From positions 1 to 64,000 of the forward strand of contig NZ_SRUO01000022.1 of assembly GCF_004791025.1 (NCBI RefSeq): DNA of 64,000 nucleotides. Reading direction: 5' to 3'. Shown here piece by piece: positions 50,883 to 59,590 of this stretch; positions within the stretch are counted from its first letter, which is position 1, and each line of letters opens with the position of its first letter. The stretch is from Mesorhizobium sp. M4B.F.Ca.ET.203.01.1.1. GTDB taxonomy: Bacteria; Pseudomonadota; Alphaproteobacteria; Rhizobiales; Rhizobiaceae. The notes beneath the pieces were generated by a model that saw only the letters and a list, made by a program, of their open reading frames with translations, did no database searches and was not told the origin of the DNA. The position numbers and the translations under genes were made by a program.

Positions 50883-51599
50883 ATGCGCCCCTCCAAACGC
50901 CAATCCGACGAAATGCGCGCCATCTCCTTCGAGCGCGGCGTCTCCAAGCACGCCGAAGGCTCGTGCCTGGTGAAGTTCGGCGACACGCATGTTCTGTGCA
51001 CGGCCAGCCTGGAGGAAAAGGTGCCGGCCTGGATGCGCAATTCCGGCAAGGGCTGGGTGACGGCCGAATACGGCATGCTGCCGCGCTCGACCGGCGAGCG
51101 CATGCGGCGCGAGGCCTCCGCCGGCAAGCAGGGCGGCCGCACGCTCGAGATCCAGCGGCTCATCGGCCGTTCCTTGCGCGCCGTGGTCGACCTGCAGGCG
51201 CTGGGCGAGCAGCAGATCACCGTCGACTGCGACGTCATCCAGGCCGATGGCGGCACCCGCACCGCCTCGATCACCGGCGGCTGGGTGGCGCTCCATGACT
51301 GCCTGCGCTGGATGGAAGCCCGCCAGATGGCCAGCGTTTCCAAGGTGCTGAAGGACCACGTCGCGGCGATCTCGTGCGGCATCCATGACGGCCAGCCGGT
51401 CATCGATCTCGACTATCTCGAGGATTCCTCGGCCGGCACCGACGCCAATTTCGTCATGACCGGCAAGGGCGGCATCGTCGAGATCCAGGGTACTGCCGAG
51501 GGCGAGCCGTTCTCGGAGGACCAGTTCGCGGCGCTGATGAACCTGGCCAAGAAGGGAATTTCGCGCCTGGTGAGTTTGCAGCAGATGGCGGTGGCGTAG
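50883..51599 (+). CDS. rph: Ribonuclease PH
   Basis: RNase PH trims the 3' ends of tRNA precursors by phosphorolysis. The 238-residue protein begins MRPSKRQSDEMR and has CLVKFGDTHVLCTAS, GWVTAEYGMLPRSTGER, GRTLEIQRLIGRSLR and ITVDCDVIQADGGTRTASI. Length matches the family. It is divergent from hrcA. Start ATG 50883. The next gene on the strand is a VOC protein after a family C repeat, then rdgB and hemW. Confidence 0.97.
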   Translation: MRPSKRQSDEMRAISFERGVSKHAEGSCLVKFGDTHVLCTASLEEKVPAWMRNSGKGWVTAEYGMLPRSTGERMRREASAGKQGGRTLEIQRLIGRSLRAVVDLQALGEQQITVDCDVIQADGGTRTASITGGWVALHDCLRWMEARQMASVSKVLKDHVAAISCGIHDGQPVIDLDYLEDSSAGTDANFVMTGKGGIVEIQGTAEGEPFSEDQFAALMNLAKKGISRLVSLQQMAVA

Positions 51600-51616
51600 G
51601 TTTTCGAATGCCGAGC

Positions 51617-51783
51617 CTGGGCCCCCCTCTCTGGCCTGCCGGCCATCTCCCCCTCAAGGGGGGAGATTGGAAGCTTCCACGCCGGCCCCCATCTGGCTAC
51701 GCCGGTGATTGGCTGAGGCAATCGATACAGCCAATCTCCCCCCTTGAGGGGGAGATGCCCGGCAGGGCAGAGAGGGGGGCTTC
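51617..51783. repeat. Family C intergenic inverted repeat
   Basis: Outer arms cccccctctctggcctgcc and ggcagggcagagagggggg enclose two CTCCCCCTC/GAGGGGGAG hairpins in inverse orientation with about 60 bp between. The layout matches family A but the sequence is different. It ends at the GTG start of the VOC gene, so it lies within the 5' region of that transcript. Confidence 0.85.
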
Positions 51784-52194
51784 GTGATACCCTCCGCGAT
51801 CCTTGAATCGGCGCTCTACGTCACAGACTTGCATGGCGCCGAAGCCTTCTATTCCGACATCCTCGGCCTCGAACTGATCGCCAGGGTCGAAGGCCGCCAT
51901 GTCTTCTTCCGCTGCGGGACCGGCGTGCTGCTGCTGTTCAACGCCGAGGCGACCAAAATCCCGCCGGCGCCGGACGCCAGGCTGAAGGTGCCGGCGCATG
52001 GCACGGTGGGCGAGGGCCATCTCTGCTTTGCCGCCAGCGCCGACGAGATCGCCGGCTGGCGCGAGCACCTCGCGGCACGGAACATCGCCATCGAAAGCGA
52101 CTTCGAATGGCCGCAAGGCGGGCGCTCGATCTACTTTCGCGACCCCTCGGGCAATTCGATCGAATTCGCCGAGCCAAGGATCTGGGGCCTGTGA
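51784..52194 (+). CDS. VOC-family (glyoxalase/bleomycin resistance) protein
   Basis: The 136-residue protein is a single VOC domain: SALYVTDLHGAEAFYSDILG is the first half and SIYFRDPSGNSIEFAEP is the second, each giving metal residues (His15-type region and Glu near the C-terminus). No substrate is suggested. It starts at GTG 51784 directly after the family C repeat, and its stop shares bases with the rdgB start (TGATG), so the two are coupled. Placement between rph and rdgB is common in related genomes. Confidence 0.82.
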   Translation: MIPSAILESALYVTDLHGAEAFYSDILGLELIARVEGRHVFFRCGTGVLLLFNAEATKIPPAPDARLKVPAHGTVGEGHLCFAASADEIAGWREHLAARNIAIESDFEWPQGGRSIYFRDPSGNSIEFAEPRIWGL

Positions 52195-52841
52195 TGCATT
52201 CTTTGAACGGACACAAGATCGTCGTCGCCAGCCACAATGAGGGCAAGCTGCGCGAGTTCGCCGACCTGATGGCGCCGTTCGGCTTCGAGGCGAAATCGGC
52301 CAAGGAATACGGCCTGCCCGAGCCGGACGAGACCGGCACGACGTTCGAGGAGAACGCCTACATCAAGGCATATGCCGCGGCCAAGGCCACCGGCCTGCCG
52401 GCACTGTCCGACGATTCCGGCCTCTGCGTCGACGCGCTCGACGGCGCGCCCGGCGTCTACACCGCCAACTGGGCCGAGACGCCCGACGGCAGCCGCGACT
52501 TCGGCATGGCCATGCAGCGCACGGAAGTGGCGCTGCAGGAGGTCGGCGCGGCCGAAGCTGCGCAGCGCACGGGCCGTTTCGTCGCGGTCATCTGTCTGGC
52601 GTTTCCCGACGGCGAGGCCGAATATTATCGCGGTGAGGCTGAAGGCACGCTGGTGTGGCCGCCGCGCGGCACGCTCGGCTTCGGCTACGATCCGGTGTTC
52701 CTGCCCAATGGGTTCGAAAAGACCTTCGGCGAGATGAGCGCCGAGCAAAAACACGGCTGGAAGCCGGGCCAGCCGACGGCGCTGTCGCACCGCGCCCGCG
52801 CCTTCCAGAAATTCGCGCGCGCCAGGTTGGGATCGGCCTGA
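52194..52841 (+). CDS. rdgB: dITP/XTP pyrophosphatase RdgB
   Basis: RdgB removes non-canonical purine triphosphates (ITP, dITP, XTP) from the nucleotide pool. The 215-residue product has the N-terminal VVASHNEGKLREFADLM, FEENAYIKAYAAA, SDDSGLCVDALDGAPGVY and GFGYDPVFLPNG with the catalytic acids. Length and motifs match. It is coupled to the VOC gene and is followed by hemW one base after the stop (ATG 52843). Start ATG 52194. Confidence 0.96.
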   Translation: MHSLNGHKIVVASHNEGKLREFADLMAPFGFEAKSAKEYGLPEPDETGTTFEENAYIKAYAAAKATGLPALSDDSGLCVDALDGAPGVYTANWAETPDGSRDFGMAMQRTEVALQEVGAAEAAQRTGRFVAVICLAFPDGEAEYYRGEAEGTLVWPPRGTLGFGYDPVFLPNGFEKTFGEMSAEQKHGWKPGQPTALSHRARAFQKFARARLGSA

Positions 52842-52842
52842 G

Positions 52843-54000
52843 ATGCTGCTCGACCGCAGCCCCGGCTTCGGCGTCTACATCCACTGGCCGTTCTGCGCGG
52901 CCAAGTGCCCCTATTGCGACTTCAACAGCCATGTCCGCCATCAGCCGGTCGACCAGGAGCGTTTTGCGCGCGCGTTCGCCACGGAGCTGGCGACCATGCG
53001 CGCCCGCACCGGACCGCGCGAGGTGACCAGCATCTTCCTCGGCGGCGGCACGCCGTCGCTGATGAAGCCGGAGACGGTGGCCTCCGTGCTGGATGCGGTG
53101 GCGAGGAACTGGACGGTGCCTGATGGCATCGAGGTGACGCTGGAGGCCAACCCGTCCTCGGTCGAGGCCGAGCGCTTCCGCGGCTATCGCGCCGCCGGCG
53201 TCAACCGCGTGTCGCTCGGCGTACAGGCGCTGAACGACAAGGACCTGCGCTTCCTCGGCCGGCTGCACAATGTCGAGGAGGCGCTGCATGCCATCGGGCT
53301 CGCGCGCGAGATCTTTCCGCGCCTCTCCTTCGACCTGATCTATGCGCGGCCCGACCAGACGCCGGAGGCTTGGCGAGCCGAGCTCGAGCAGGCCATCGGC
53401 CATGCCGCCGACCATCTGTCGCTCTACCAGCTCACCATCGAGGAAGGCACGCCGTTCCACGCGCTGCACGCGGCGAAGAAGTTCACCATTCCCGACAACG
53501 ACCATGCCGCCGATCTCTACGCGCTGACGCAAGAGGTGACCGCCGCGCATGGGCTGCCGGCCTACGAGATTTCCAACCACGCCAGGCCTGGCGCGGAAAG
53601 CCGGCACAATTTGACCTACTGGCGCTACGGCGAATATGTCGGCGTCGGCCCCGGCGCGCATGGCCGTTTCGTCGAGAACGGGCGCCGCACGGTCACCATC
53701 GCCGAGAGGATGCCGGAAACCTGGGCAAATCTGGTCGAGGCCAAGGGCCATGGCGTCACCGGCGGCGAGATTTTGACGCGTTCCGAGGAAGCCGACGAGT
53801 TCCTGTTGATGGGGCTGCGGCTGGCCGAAGGCATCGATCTTGCGCGCTACGAGGCGTTTTCCGGACGCGGCCTGTCAAGCGCGCGACTGGCGGTGCTGCA
53901 GGAAGAGGGGCTTGTCGCGCCGGTCGGCAATTCCCGGCTGCGCGCCACGACGGCCGGCATGATCGTGCTCGATGCCGTGGTGGCGGACCTGGCGCGCTGA
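52843..54000 (+). CDS. hemW: HemW, radical SAM haem chaperone
   Basis: HemW (formerly called oxygen-independent coproporphyrinogen oxidase-like) binds haem and delivers it to respiratory proteins. The 385-residue protein has the radical SAM cysteines in FCAAKCPYCDFN (CxxxCxxC), GGGTPSLM and LGVQALNDKDLRFLGR. It lacks the N-terminal extension of HemN, so it is HemW. It follows rdgB directly. The C-terminal winged helix-like tail is present. Start ATG 52843. Confidence 0.94.
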   Translation: MLLDRSPGFGVYIHWPFCAAKCPYCDFNSHVRHQPVDQERFARAFATELATMRARTGPREVTSIFLGGGTPSLMKPETVASVLDAVARNWTVPDGIEVTLEANPSSVEAERFRGYRAAGVNRVSLGVQALNDKDLRFLGRLHNVEEALHAIGLAREIFPRLSFDLIYARPDQTPEAWRAELEQAIGHAADHLSLYQLTIEEGTPFHALHAAKKFTIPDNDHAADLYALTQEVTAAHGLPAYEISNHARPGAESRHNLTYWRYGEYVGVGPGAHGRFVENGRRTVTIAERMPETWANLVEAKGHGVTGGEILTRSEEADEFLLMGLRLAEGIDLARYEAFSGRGLSSARLAVLQEEGLVAPVGNSRLRATTAGMIVLDAVVADLAR

Positions 54001-54001
54001 G

Positions 54002-54050
54002 CATGATCCCGAAAAGTGGAAGCCGGTTTTCGGACAAGATCATGCTTGAG
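54002..54050. repeat. Small palindromic repeat (family F)
   Basis: The arms gcatgatc and gatcatgc enclose ccgaaaagtgg, then ccggttttcgg, which also pair. The unit is a known-looking rhizobial palindrome and lies in the 59-bp gap between hemW and the next gene. Confidence 0.65.
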
Positions 54051-54059
54051 TAAAAGCCC

Positions 54060-54380
54060 TTGAAGAACATCCTCTTCGTATGCAGCCAGAACCGCTTGCG
54101 CAGCCCGACGGCCGAGCAGGTGTTTTCCAAACGAAGGGATATCGAGGTCGCCTCGGCCGGCACCAATCACGATGCCGACAATCCGCTGACGCATGAGCTG
54201 GTCGCCTGGGCCGACATCATCTTCGTGATGGAAAAGGCGCACCGCGCCAAGCTGCAGAAGAAATTCAAGGCGAGCCTGAAGCGGGCAAGGGTCATCTGCC
54301 TCGACATTCCGGACAATTACGAGTTCATGGACCCGGAGCTGGTGCGGCTGCTCGAGGCTAAGGTGCCGCGATATCTGTAA
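54060..54380 (+). CDS. Low-molecular-weight phosphatase-like protein
   Basis: The 106-residue protein begins with the CX5R loop: LFVCSQNRLRSPTAEQVF, with the C-x5-R-S needed for phosphotyrosine-type phosphatases. It lacks most of the C-terminal DPY motif of LMW-PTP (the region has EFMDPELV instead) and is 40-50 residues shorter. Start is TTG 54060, with poor ribosome-binding evidence. It may act on phosphoprotein or phosphoester substrates, or be an arsenate-reductase-like relative. Same strand as hemW. Confidence 0.75.
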   Translation: MKNILFVCSQNRLRSPTAEQVFSKRRDIEVASAGTNHDADNPLTHELVAWADIIFVMEKAHRAKLQKKFKASLKRARVICLDIPDNYEFMDPELVRLLEAKVPRYL

Positions 54381-54508
54381 AGAAGCGGTGTGCCAGCGCT
54401 GATGGCGCAGCCAATCTCCAAGCCCTGCCGATTGCGCTTCTGGTGGTGCGCGTTTCGCGGTATCCGGTTAACGCAATTGCGGACAGAAAACCGACAAGGC
54501 CACCCGAA

Positions 54509-54947
54509 ATGAACCTGACCGCTTCTTCCTGGCAATTCTGGGCGCTGCTGTCGGCGGCTTTCGCGGCGCTGACGGCGATTTTCGCCAAGGTCGGCATCGA
54601 GACCATCAATTCCGATTTTGCCACCTTGATCCGCACCGCCATCATCCTGGGTCGTGCTCGCGGCCATTCTCGCCGCCAGCGGCCAGTTCCAGCCGTTGGC
54701 ATCGATCTCCGGAAAAACGTGGCTGTTCCTCGGTCTTTCCGGATTGGCTACCGGCGCCTCGTGGCTCTGCTATTTCCGCGCGCTGAAAATCGGCAACGCG
54801 GCGCAGGTGGCGCCGATCGACAAACTAAGCGTCGTGCTTGTGGCGGTGTTTGGCGCGGTCTTTCTCGGCGAGCGCCTCTCCGGAGCGAACTGGCTTGGCG
54901 TCGGCCTTATCGCGGCGGGGGCGGTGCTGGTCGCCTATCGGGGCTAG
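54509..54947 (+). pseudogene. EamA-family (DMT) transporter half, one-base frameshift
   Basis: The frame from ATG 54509 (MNLTASSWQFWALLS, AIFAKVGIETINSDFATLIR) ends in nonsense after TAIIL. The continuation is in another frame from about 54651 (VVLAAILAASGQFQ, then SISGKTWLFLGLSGLATGASWLCY and KLSVVLVAVFGAVFLGERLS). One extra G in the run at 54649-54651 explains the shift. An intact product would be about 145 residues with five spans, the size of single EamA half-transporters. Either a recent pseudogene or a sequencing error. Confidence 0.75.
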
Positions 54948-55020
54948 CGGCACGCCTTCGCGGCTGTTCCTGGTTTCGAGACGGGTGATGAAAATATCGA
55001 AGCGATTGGGCATCGTCCGG

Positions 55021-55215
55021 TCAGTGCTCCGTCGTGCTATCGGTTGCGGCCTTGAGCCTGGTCTTCGGCCGGCGGCGCAAACGCCGCTTGCCGGCCTCGG
55101 TTTTACCGGCGGCGTCATCGGCGCTGGCCGGCAGGCACTTGTCCCTTCGCATGGCGAAACGCTTGCGGCCCGCATAATAGGGCTCGAAAACGTCCTGAAT
55201 CTTCAGGCTATCCAT
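55021..55215 (-). CDS. Small basic protein, unrecognised
   Basis: The 64-residue protein starts at ATG 55215 with a strong GGGGAGG element seven bases upstream. The N-terminal half MDSLKIQDVFEPYYAGRKRF is hydrophobic-aromatic. The C-terminal half is strongly basic (KRRLRRRPKTRLK), as in nucleic-acid-binding proteins. No family recognised. It is divergent from rsmI and converges on the broken EamA gene. Confidence 0.6.
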   Translation of the reverse strand: MDSLKIQDVFEPYYAGRKRFAMRRDKCLPASADDAAGKTEAGKRRLRRRPKTRLKAATDSTTEH

Positions 55216-55379
55216 CCTGTGCCTCCCCGAGACTCACACATGCGAGACTCACGGATAAAATTCGCCGGTGACGGTTTCGTTCCGCACTATGGCAAAGGCA
55301 TGGCGGGCGACATTACTTCGTCGTCACGTTTTGCAACCGGGCATCAGCCGTGCCAAACAGGCTGCATGGAGGACCAAGG

Positions 55380-56288
55380 GTGACCGGCGACAAACGCAGC
55401 TATGTGATCGGGCAGACCGAGATCGCGGCGCGGCCGCTCGCGCCGGCGCTCTATCTGGTGGCGACGCCGATCGGCAACCTCGCCGACATCACGCTGCGCG
55501 CGCTGGAGACGCTGGCCGCCGCCGACATCGTCGCCTGCGAGGACACGCGCGTGTCGCGCGTGCTGCTGGAGCGCTACGGCATCCGCCGCCGCACCACCGC
55601 CTATCACGATCACAATGCACCCGAGGCCGGACCGAAGCTGATCGCGGCGCTCGAGGCCGGGCAGAGCGTGGCGCTGATCTCGGACGCCGGGACGCCGCTG
55701 GTCTCCGATCCCGGCTACCGGCTGGTCGGCGAGGCGCTCGACCGTGGCATCCGCGTCGTGCCGATCCCCGGCCCGTCGGCGGCGCTGGCGGCGCTGACCG
55801 CGTCCGGCCTGCCTTCCGACGCCTTTCTTTTCGCCGGGTTCCTGCCGGTGAAGACCGGCCAGCGGTTGACGAAACTTGAGAGCTTCAGGCAGGTGCCGGC
55901 GACGCTGATCTTCTTCGAGTCGCCCAGGCGGCTGGCCGAGACGCTTGCGGCGATGGCCGAGGCGCTGGGCGGCACACGCCGGGCGGCGATCGGCCGCGAG
56001 CTGACCAAGGCCTTCGAGGAGACGCGGACCGGCACGCTGCGGGCTCTTGCCGAGCACTATGCGGCGGCCGACACGCCCAAGGGCGAGATCGTCATCTGCG
56101 TCGGTCCCGCCGAGGCCAAGGCCGACGAACCTGAAGACATCGACCGGCTGCTGTTGTCGCTCGCCGCCGAAATGCCGGCCTCCAAGGCGGCAGCGGAAGC
56201 GGCGAAGATGACCGGCGGCCAGAAGCAGGCGCTCTACCGGCGGCTGCTCGAGCTCAGGGACACCTCGGCAGAGGGCAGCGGTGGCTGA
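55380..56288 (+). CDS. rsmI: 16S rRNA (cytidine1402-2'-O)-methyltransferase RsmI
   Basis: RsmI methylates C1402 of 16S rRNA at the P site. The 302-residue product has the tetrapyrrole methylase-type SAM fold: LYLVATPIGNLADITLRAL, ACEDTRVSRVLLERYG, ALISDAGTPLVSDPGYRLV and VVPIPGPSAALAAL. A GGAGG element precedes GTG 55380, which is preferred over GTG 55350. It overlaps yraN by 8 bp, a common pair in proteobacteria. Confidence 0.96.
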   Translation: MTGDKRSYVIGQTEIAARPLAPALYLVATPIGNLADITLRALETLAAADIVACEDTRVSRVLLERYGIRRRTTAYHDHNAPEAGPKLIAALEAGQSVALISDAGTPLVSDPGYRLVGEALDRGIRVVPIPGPSAALAALTASGLPSDAFLFAGFLPVKTGQRLTKLESFRQVPATLIFFESPRRLAETLAAMAEALGGTRRAAIGRELTKAFEETRTGTLRALAEHYAAADTPKGEIVICVGPAEAKADEPEDIDRLLLSLAAEMPASKAAAEAAKMTGGQKQALYRRLLELRDTSAEGSGG

Positions 56289-56658
56289 GCGCCCGGCCGC
56301 CAGCCGCCTGAAAGCCTATCGGCGCGGCCATCGCGGTGAATGGCTGGCGGCGCTGGCGCTGATGCTGAAAGGCTACCGGATCCTGGCGCGGCGCCACCGC
56401 ACAAGGTTCGGCGAGATCGACCTGATCGCCAGGCGCGGCGACCTGGTGCTGTTCGTCGAGGTCAAGGCGCGGCGCACGCTGATGGAAGCGATGGAGGCGA
56501 TCGCCTACGAATCGGAGCGCCGCATCGAGAGCGCCGCCGACCTCTGGCTGTCGCGCCAGCCCGACTATGGCAGACTGTCGGCGCGCTTCGACATGGTGGC
56601 CGTGCTGCCCTGGCGCTGGCCGGTGCATGTCGAGAACGCGTTTTATGGAAGGAATTGA
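56281..56658 (+). CDS. yraN: YraN-family (UPF0102) nuclease-like protein
   Basis: The 125-residue protein has the restriction-like core RTRFGEIDLIARRGDLVLFV followed by EVKAR, with Glu, Asp and ExK of the PD-(D/E)xK type. UPF0102 members are small nuclease-fold proteins with unclear roles in DNA repair or recombination. Start GTG 56281 lies inside the rsmI stop region, so the two genes are coupled. GshB, which often follows in rhizobia, is not found here; a family D repeat follows instead. Confidence 0.92.
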   Translation: MAERPAASRLKAYRRGHRGEWLAALALMLKGYRILARRHRTRFGEIDLIARRGDLVLFVEVKARRTLMEAMEAIAYESERRIESAADLWLSRQPDYGRLSARFDMVAVLPWRWPVHVENAFYGRN

Positions 56659-56662
56659 AGGC

Positions 56663-56801
56663 CTTACCCTCCCCCTTGTGGGGAGGGTCGGCGAGCAAGC
56701 GACGCGCAGCGTCGTTGGCGAACCGGGGCGGGGGTTGGCGCTGACCCCCACCCCGATCCGCTATGCGGATCGACCCTCCCCACAAGGGGGAGGGTGGGCG
56801 C
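56663..56801. repeat. Family D intergenic inverted repeat
   Basis: Outer arms ACCCTCCCCCTTGTGGGGAG and ctccccacaagggggagggt enclose GACGCGCAGCGTCGTT, an accggggcgggggttgg and ccccaccccgatccgc stretch, and a GATCCGCTATGCGGATC palindrome. It separates the convergent yraN and uppP genes, so it probably terminates both. Confidence 0.85.
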
Positions 56802-57608
56802 TTACCCCCAGATCATCAGCGCCACCAGCCCGAGCCCGCCGACCACCAAGCGCCACCAGCCGAACAGCGAATAGCCGTTGCGCGAGACGTAATCGAGCAG
56901 GAAGCGGACGACGAACAGCGCGGTGACGAAGGCGGCGACGAAGCCGATGGCGATGATCGGCAGGTCGGCCGAGGTCAGCACGTTGCGGTTCTTGAACAGG
57001 TCGAAGGCGAAGGCGCCGACCATGGTCGGGATGGCGAGAAAGAAGGAGAATTCCGCCGCCGCGCGCTTGTCGACGCCGAGCAGCAGCGCGCCGACGATGG
57101 TCGAGCCGGAGCGCGAGGTGCCGGGGATCAGCGACAGGCACTGGAACAGGCCGATCTGCAGATAGAGCCGCGTCGGGAAGCGCTCGACGTCGCGATAGAC
57201 GGGCTTGAGGTTCATCCGATCGACCAGAAGCAGGACGACGCCGCCGATGATCAGCATGATGCAGATCAGCCGCGGCGATTCGAACAGGATGGTCTTGATG
57301 AAGTCATGCGCCAGCGCGCCGATGATGGCCGCCGGCAGGAAGGCGATGAGGATGCCGATGACGAAATGCCTGGTCAGCCGGTCGTGCGGCAGTTCGAGCA
57401 GCATCTGCCACAGGCGTTTGAAATAGACGCTGAGGATGGCGAGGATGGCGCCGAGCTGGATCAGGATCTCGAAGGCCTTGCCGGTCGAATGGAAGCCGAG
57501 GAAATGGCCGGCGAGCAGGATGTGGCCGGTCGAAGACACCGGAATGAACTCGGTCAGGCCCTCCAGCAGGCCGAGCAGCAGCGCTTCGACGATGGTCTGG
57601 CTATCCAT
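56802..57608 (-). CDS. uppP: Undecaprenyl-diphosphatase UppP (BacA)
   Basis: UppP recycles the C55 lipid carrier of peptidoglycan by removing a phosphate from undecaprenyl pyrophosphate. The 268-residue protein has eight membrane segments and both conserved motifs: LLEGLTEFIPVSSTGH (the Glu/Ser active site) and IPGTSRSGSTIVGALLLG. Start ATG 57608 (MDSQTIVEALL) matches the family. It is divergent from a GST gene. Nearby PAP2 and mepA genes also concern cell wall or lipid carriers, but are not linked. Confidence 0.96.
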   Translation of the reverse strand: MDSQTIVEALLLGLLEGLTEFIPVSSTGHILLAGHFLGFHSTGKAFEILIQLGAILAILSVYFKRLWQMLLELPHDRLTRHFVIGILIAFLPAAIIGALAHDFIKTILFESPRLICIMLIIGGVVLLLVDRMNLKPVYRDVERFPTRLYLQIGLFQCLSLIPGTSRSGSTIVGALLLGVDKRAAAEFSFFLAIPTMVGAFAFDLFKNRNVLTSADLPIIAIGFVAAFVTALFVVRFLLDYVSRNGYSLFGWWRLVVGGLGLVALMIWG

Positions 57609-57762
57609 GGCAACCTCGGGATTGGGACTCAAAGAAGGGCTTGCTTGTCATGGCGCGGAAGTCCCCCTATAGGTCGCAGCACCCTGACGGTCCGCTTTGC
57701 GGGCGGCCAAGACTTACCGGCGCGGCCGGCGATTCGCCAGTGCGCCTTATTATCGCGGGACC

Positions 57763-58455
57763 ATGCTGACGCTCTTCCACCACCCGATGTTCGCCTCCTG
57801 CCGGTTCGTGCGCCTCGCCTTCGGCGAATATGGCGAGGAGCTGGCGCTGATCGAGGAAAAGCCGTGGACGCGGCGCAAGGAGTTTTTGGCGCTGAACCCG
57901 GCCGGAACCTTGCCGATCCTGCTTGCCGAGGGCGACGTGCCGATCGTCGGCGCGATGGTGATCGCCGAGTATCTCGACGAGACGCGCGGCGTGCTGAAGC
58001 GCGACAAGCGGCTGTTCGCCGAGGACCCGATGGAGCGCGCCGAGATCCGCCGGCTGACCGACTGGTACCTGAACAAGGCCGAGAGCGAGGTGACCCGCCA
58101 CCTGGTGCGCGAGCGCGTGCTGAAGCCGATCATGCCGGAGACGGCCGGCGGCGGCTCGCCCGATTCGGCGGCGATCCGCGCCGCCCGCGCCAACATCCGC
58201 CAGCACATGAAGTACACCAACTGGCTGGCCGGCACCCGCCACTGGCTGGCCGGCAGCAGGGTGACCTATGCCGACCTCGCGGCGGCGGCCGCACTTTCGG
58301 TGCTCGACTATCTGGGGGAGATCGACTGGCGCGAGCACACCGCGGCGCGGGAATGGTATACAAGGGTGAAGTCACGGCCCTCGTTCCGGCCACTTCTGTC
58401 CGACCGGGTGCGCGGCCTGTCGCCGGTGTCGCATTATGCGGACCTCGATTTCTAA
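57763..58455 (+). CDS. Glutathione S-transferase family protein
   Basis: The 230-residue protein has the GST N-terminal domain with MLTLFHHPMFASCRFVRLAF (Ser/Cys site), NPAGTLPILLAEGDVPIVGA and the helical C-terminal domain with TRHWLAGSRVTYADLAAAA. The N-terminal FHHPMFASCRFVRL resembles the Nu/omega-like rhizobial GSTs placed before queG. Its stop overlaps the queG start by 20 bp, so they are one operon. Start ATG 57763. Confidence 0.85.
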   Translation: MLTLFHHPMFASCRFVRLAFGEYGEELALIEEKPWTRRKEFLALNPAGTLPILLAEGDVPIVGAMVIAEYLDETRGVLKRDKRLFAEDPMERAEIRRLTDWYLNKAESEVTRHLVRERVLKPIMPETAGGGSPDSAAIRAARANIRQHMKYTNWLAGTRHWLAGSRVTYADLAAAAALSVLDYLGEIDWREHTAAREWYTRVKSRPSFRPLLSDRVRGLSPVSHYADLDF

Positions 58456-59590
58456 GACCGAAAACCTGCGCGCGCTGATCGACGGCGAGGCCAGGCGCGC
58501 CGGTTTCGACGCCGTCGCCGTCACCAGGCCCGATGCCATCCCGCTGGCGCCGGCCAGGCTCGCCGAATTCGTCGCCGACGGTTTTCATGGCTCGATGGGC
58601 TGGATCGCCGAGACGATCGAACGCCGGGCCGAACCATCGATGCTGTGGCCCGAAGTGCGCTCGATCGTCGTGCTGGCCATGAATTACGGGCCGGACCACG
58701 ATCCGCGCAAGCTGCAGGCAAGGCGCGACCGCGGCGCAATCTCGGTCTATGCGCAGAACCGCGACTATCACGATATTATGAAGGGCCGGCTGAAGGAGAT
58801 CGCCGGCAAGATCGTGGCAAAGGCCGGCGGCGACGTGAAAGTGTTCGTCGACACCGCGCCGGTGATGGAAAAGCCGCTCGCCGAGGCCGCCGGCCTCGGC
58901 TGGCAAGGCAAGCACACCAATCTGGTCAGCCGGCAACACGGCTCGTGGCTGTTCCTCGGCACCATCTTCACCACGGCGGAGTTGGAGCCCGACACGGCGG
59001 AGCAGGACCATTGCGGCTCTTGCCGCGCCTGCCTAGACGCCTGTCCGACCGACGCTTTTCCGGCGCCCTACCGGCTCGACGCGCGGCGCTGCATCTCCTA
59101 CCTCACCATCGAGAGCAAGGGGCCGATCCCGCGCGAATTCCGCGACAAGATCGGCAACCGCATCTATGGCTGCGACGATTGTCTCGCCGCCTGCCCGTGG
59201 AACAAGTTCGCCCGCACCGCCTCGGAGGCGAAGCTTGCCGCGCGCGCGGATTTGCGCGAGCCGCCGCTGGCGGAGCTGCTCAGCTTCGGCGACGCGGCCT
59301 TCCGCAGCTTTTTCTCGGGTTCGCCGATCAAGCGCATCGGTCGCGACCGTTTCATCCGTAATGTGCTGATCGCCGCCGGCAATTCGGGCGATGCCGCGCT
59401 GGCGGGGGCAGTCCGTGCCTTGCTGGGCGACGCCTCGCCGCTGGTGCGAGGTGCGGCCGTCTGGGCGCTGTCCAGGCTTCTACCCGACACCGAGTTCGCC
59501 GAGCGCGCCGCCACCGCCCTGGCAACCGAAGATGACATGACGGTGCGCGACGAATGGCTGTCGGCGCAGCCAGCAAAGGTCCATGCATGA
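58436..59590 (+). CDS. queG: Epoxyqueuosine reductase QueG
   Basis: QueG makes the last step of queuosine synthesis in tRNA, using cobalamin and two [4Fe-4S] clusters. The 384-residue protein has cluster-binding CGSCRACLDACPTDAFPAPY and IYGCDDCLAACPWNKFARTA. Upstream it has FGSMGWI-type residues near 60 and SIVVLAMNYGPD. The C-terminal HEAT-like region is present. It overlaps GST and the next SDR gene, giving an operon. Start ATG 58436. Confidence 0.95.
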   Translation: MRTSISKTENLRALIDGEARRAGFDAVAVTRPDAIPLAPARLAEFVADGFHGSMGWIAETIERRAEPSMLWPEVRSIVVLAMNYGPDHDPRKLQARRDRGAISVYAQNRDYHDIMKGRLKEIAGKIVAKAGGDVKVFVDTAPVMEKPLAEAAGLGWQGKHTNLVSRQHGSWLFLGTIFTTAELEPDTAEQDHCGSCRACLDACPTDAFPAPYRLDARRCISYLTIESKGPIPREFRDKIGNRIYGCDDCLAACPWNKFARTASEAKLAARADLREPPLAELLSFGDAAFRSFFSGSPIKRIGRDRFIRNVLIAAGNSGDAALAGAVRALLGDASPLVRGAAVWALSRLLPDTEFAERAATALATEDDMTVRDEWLSAQPAKVHA

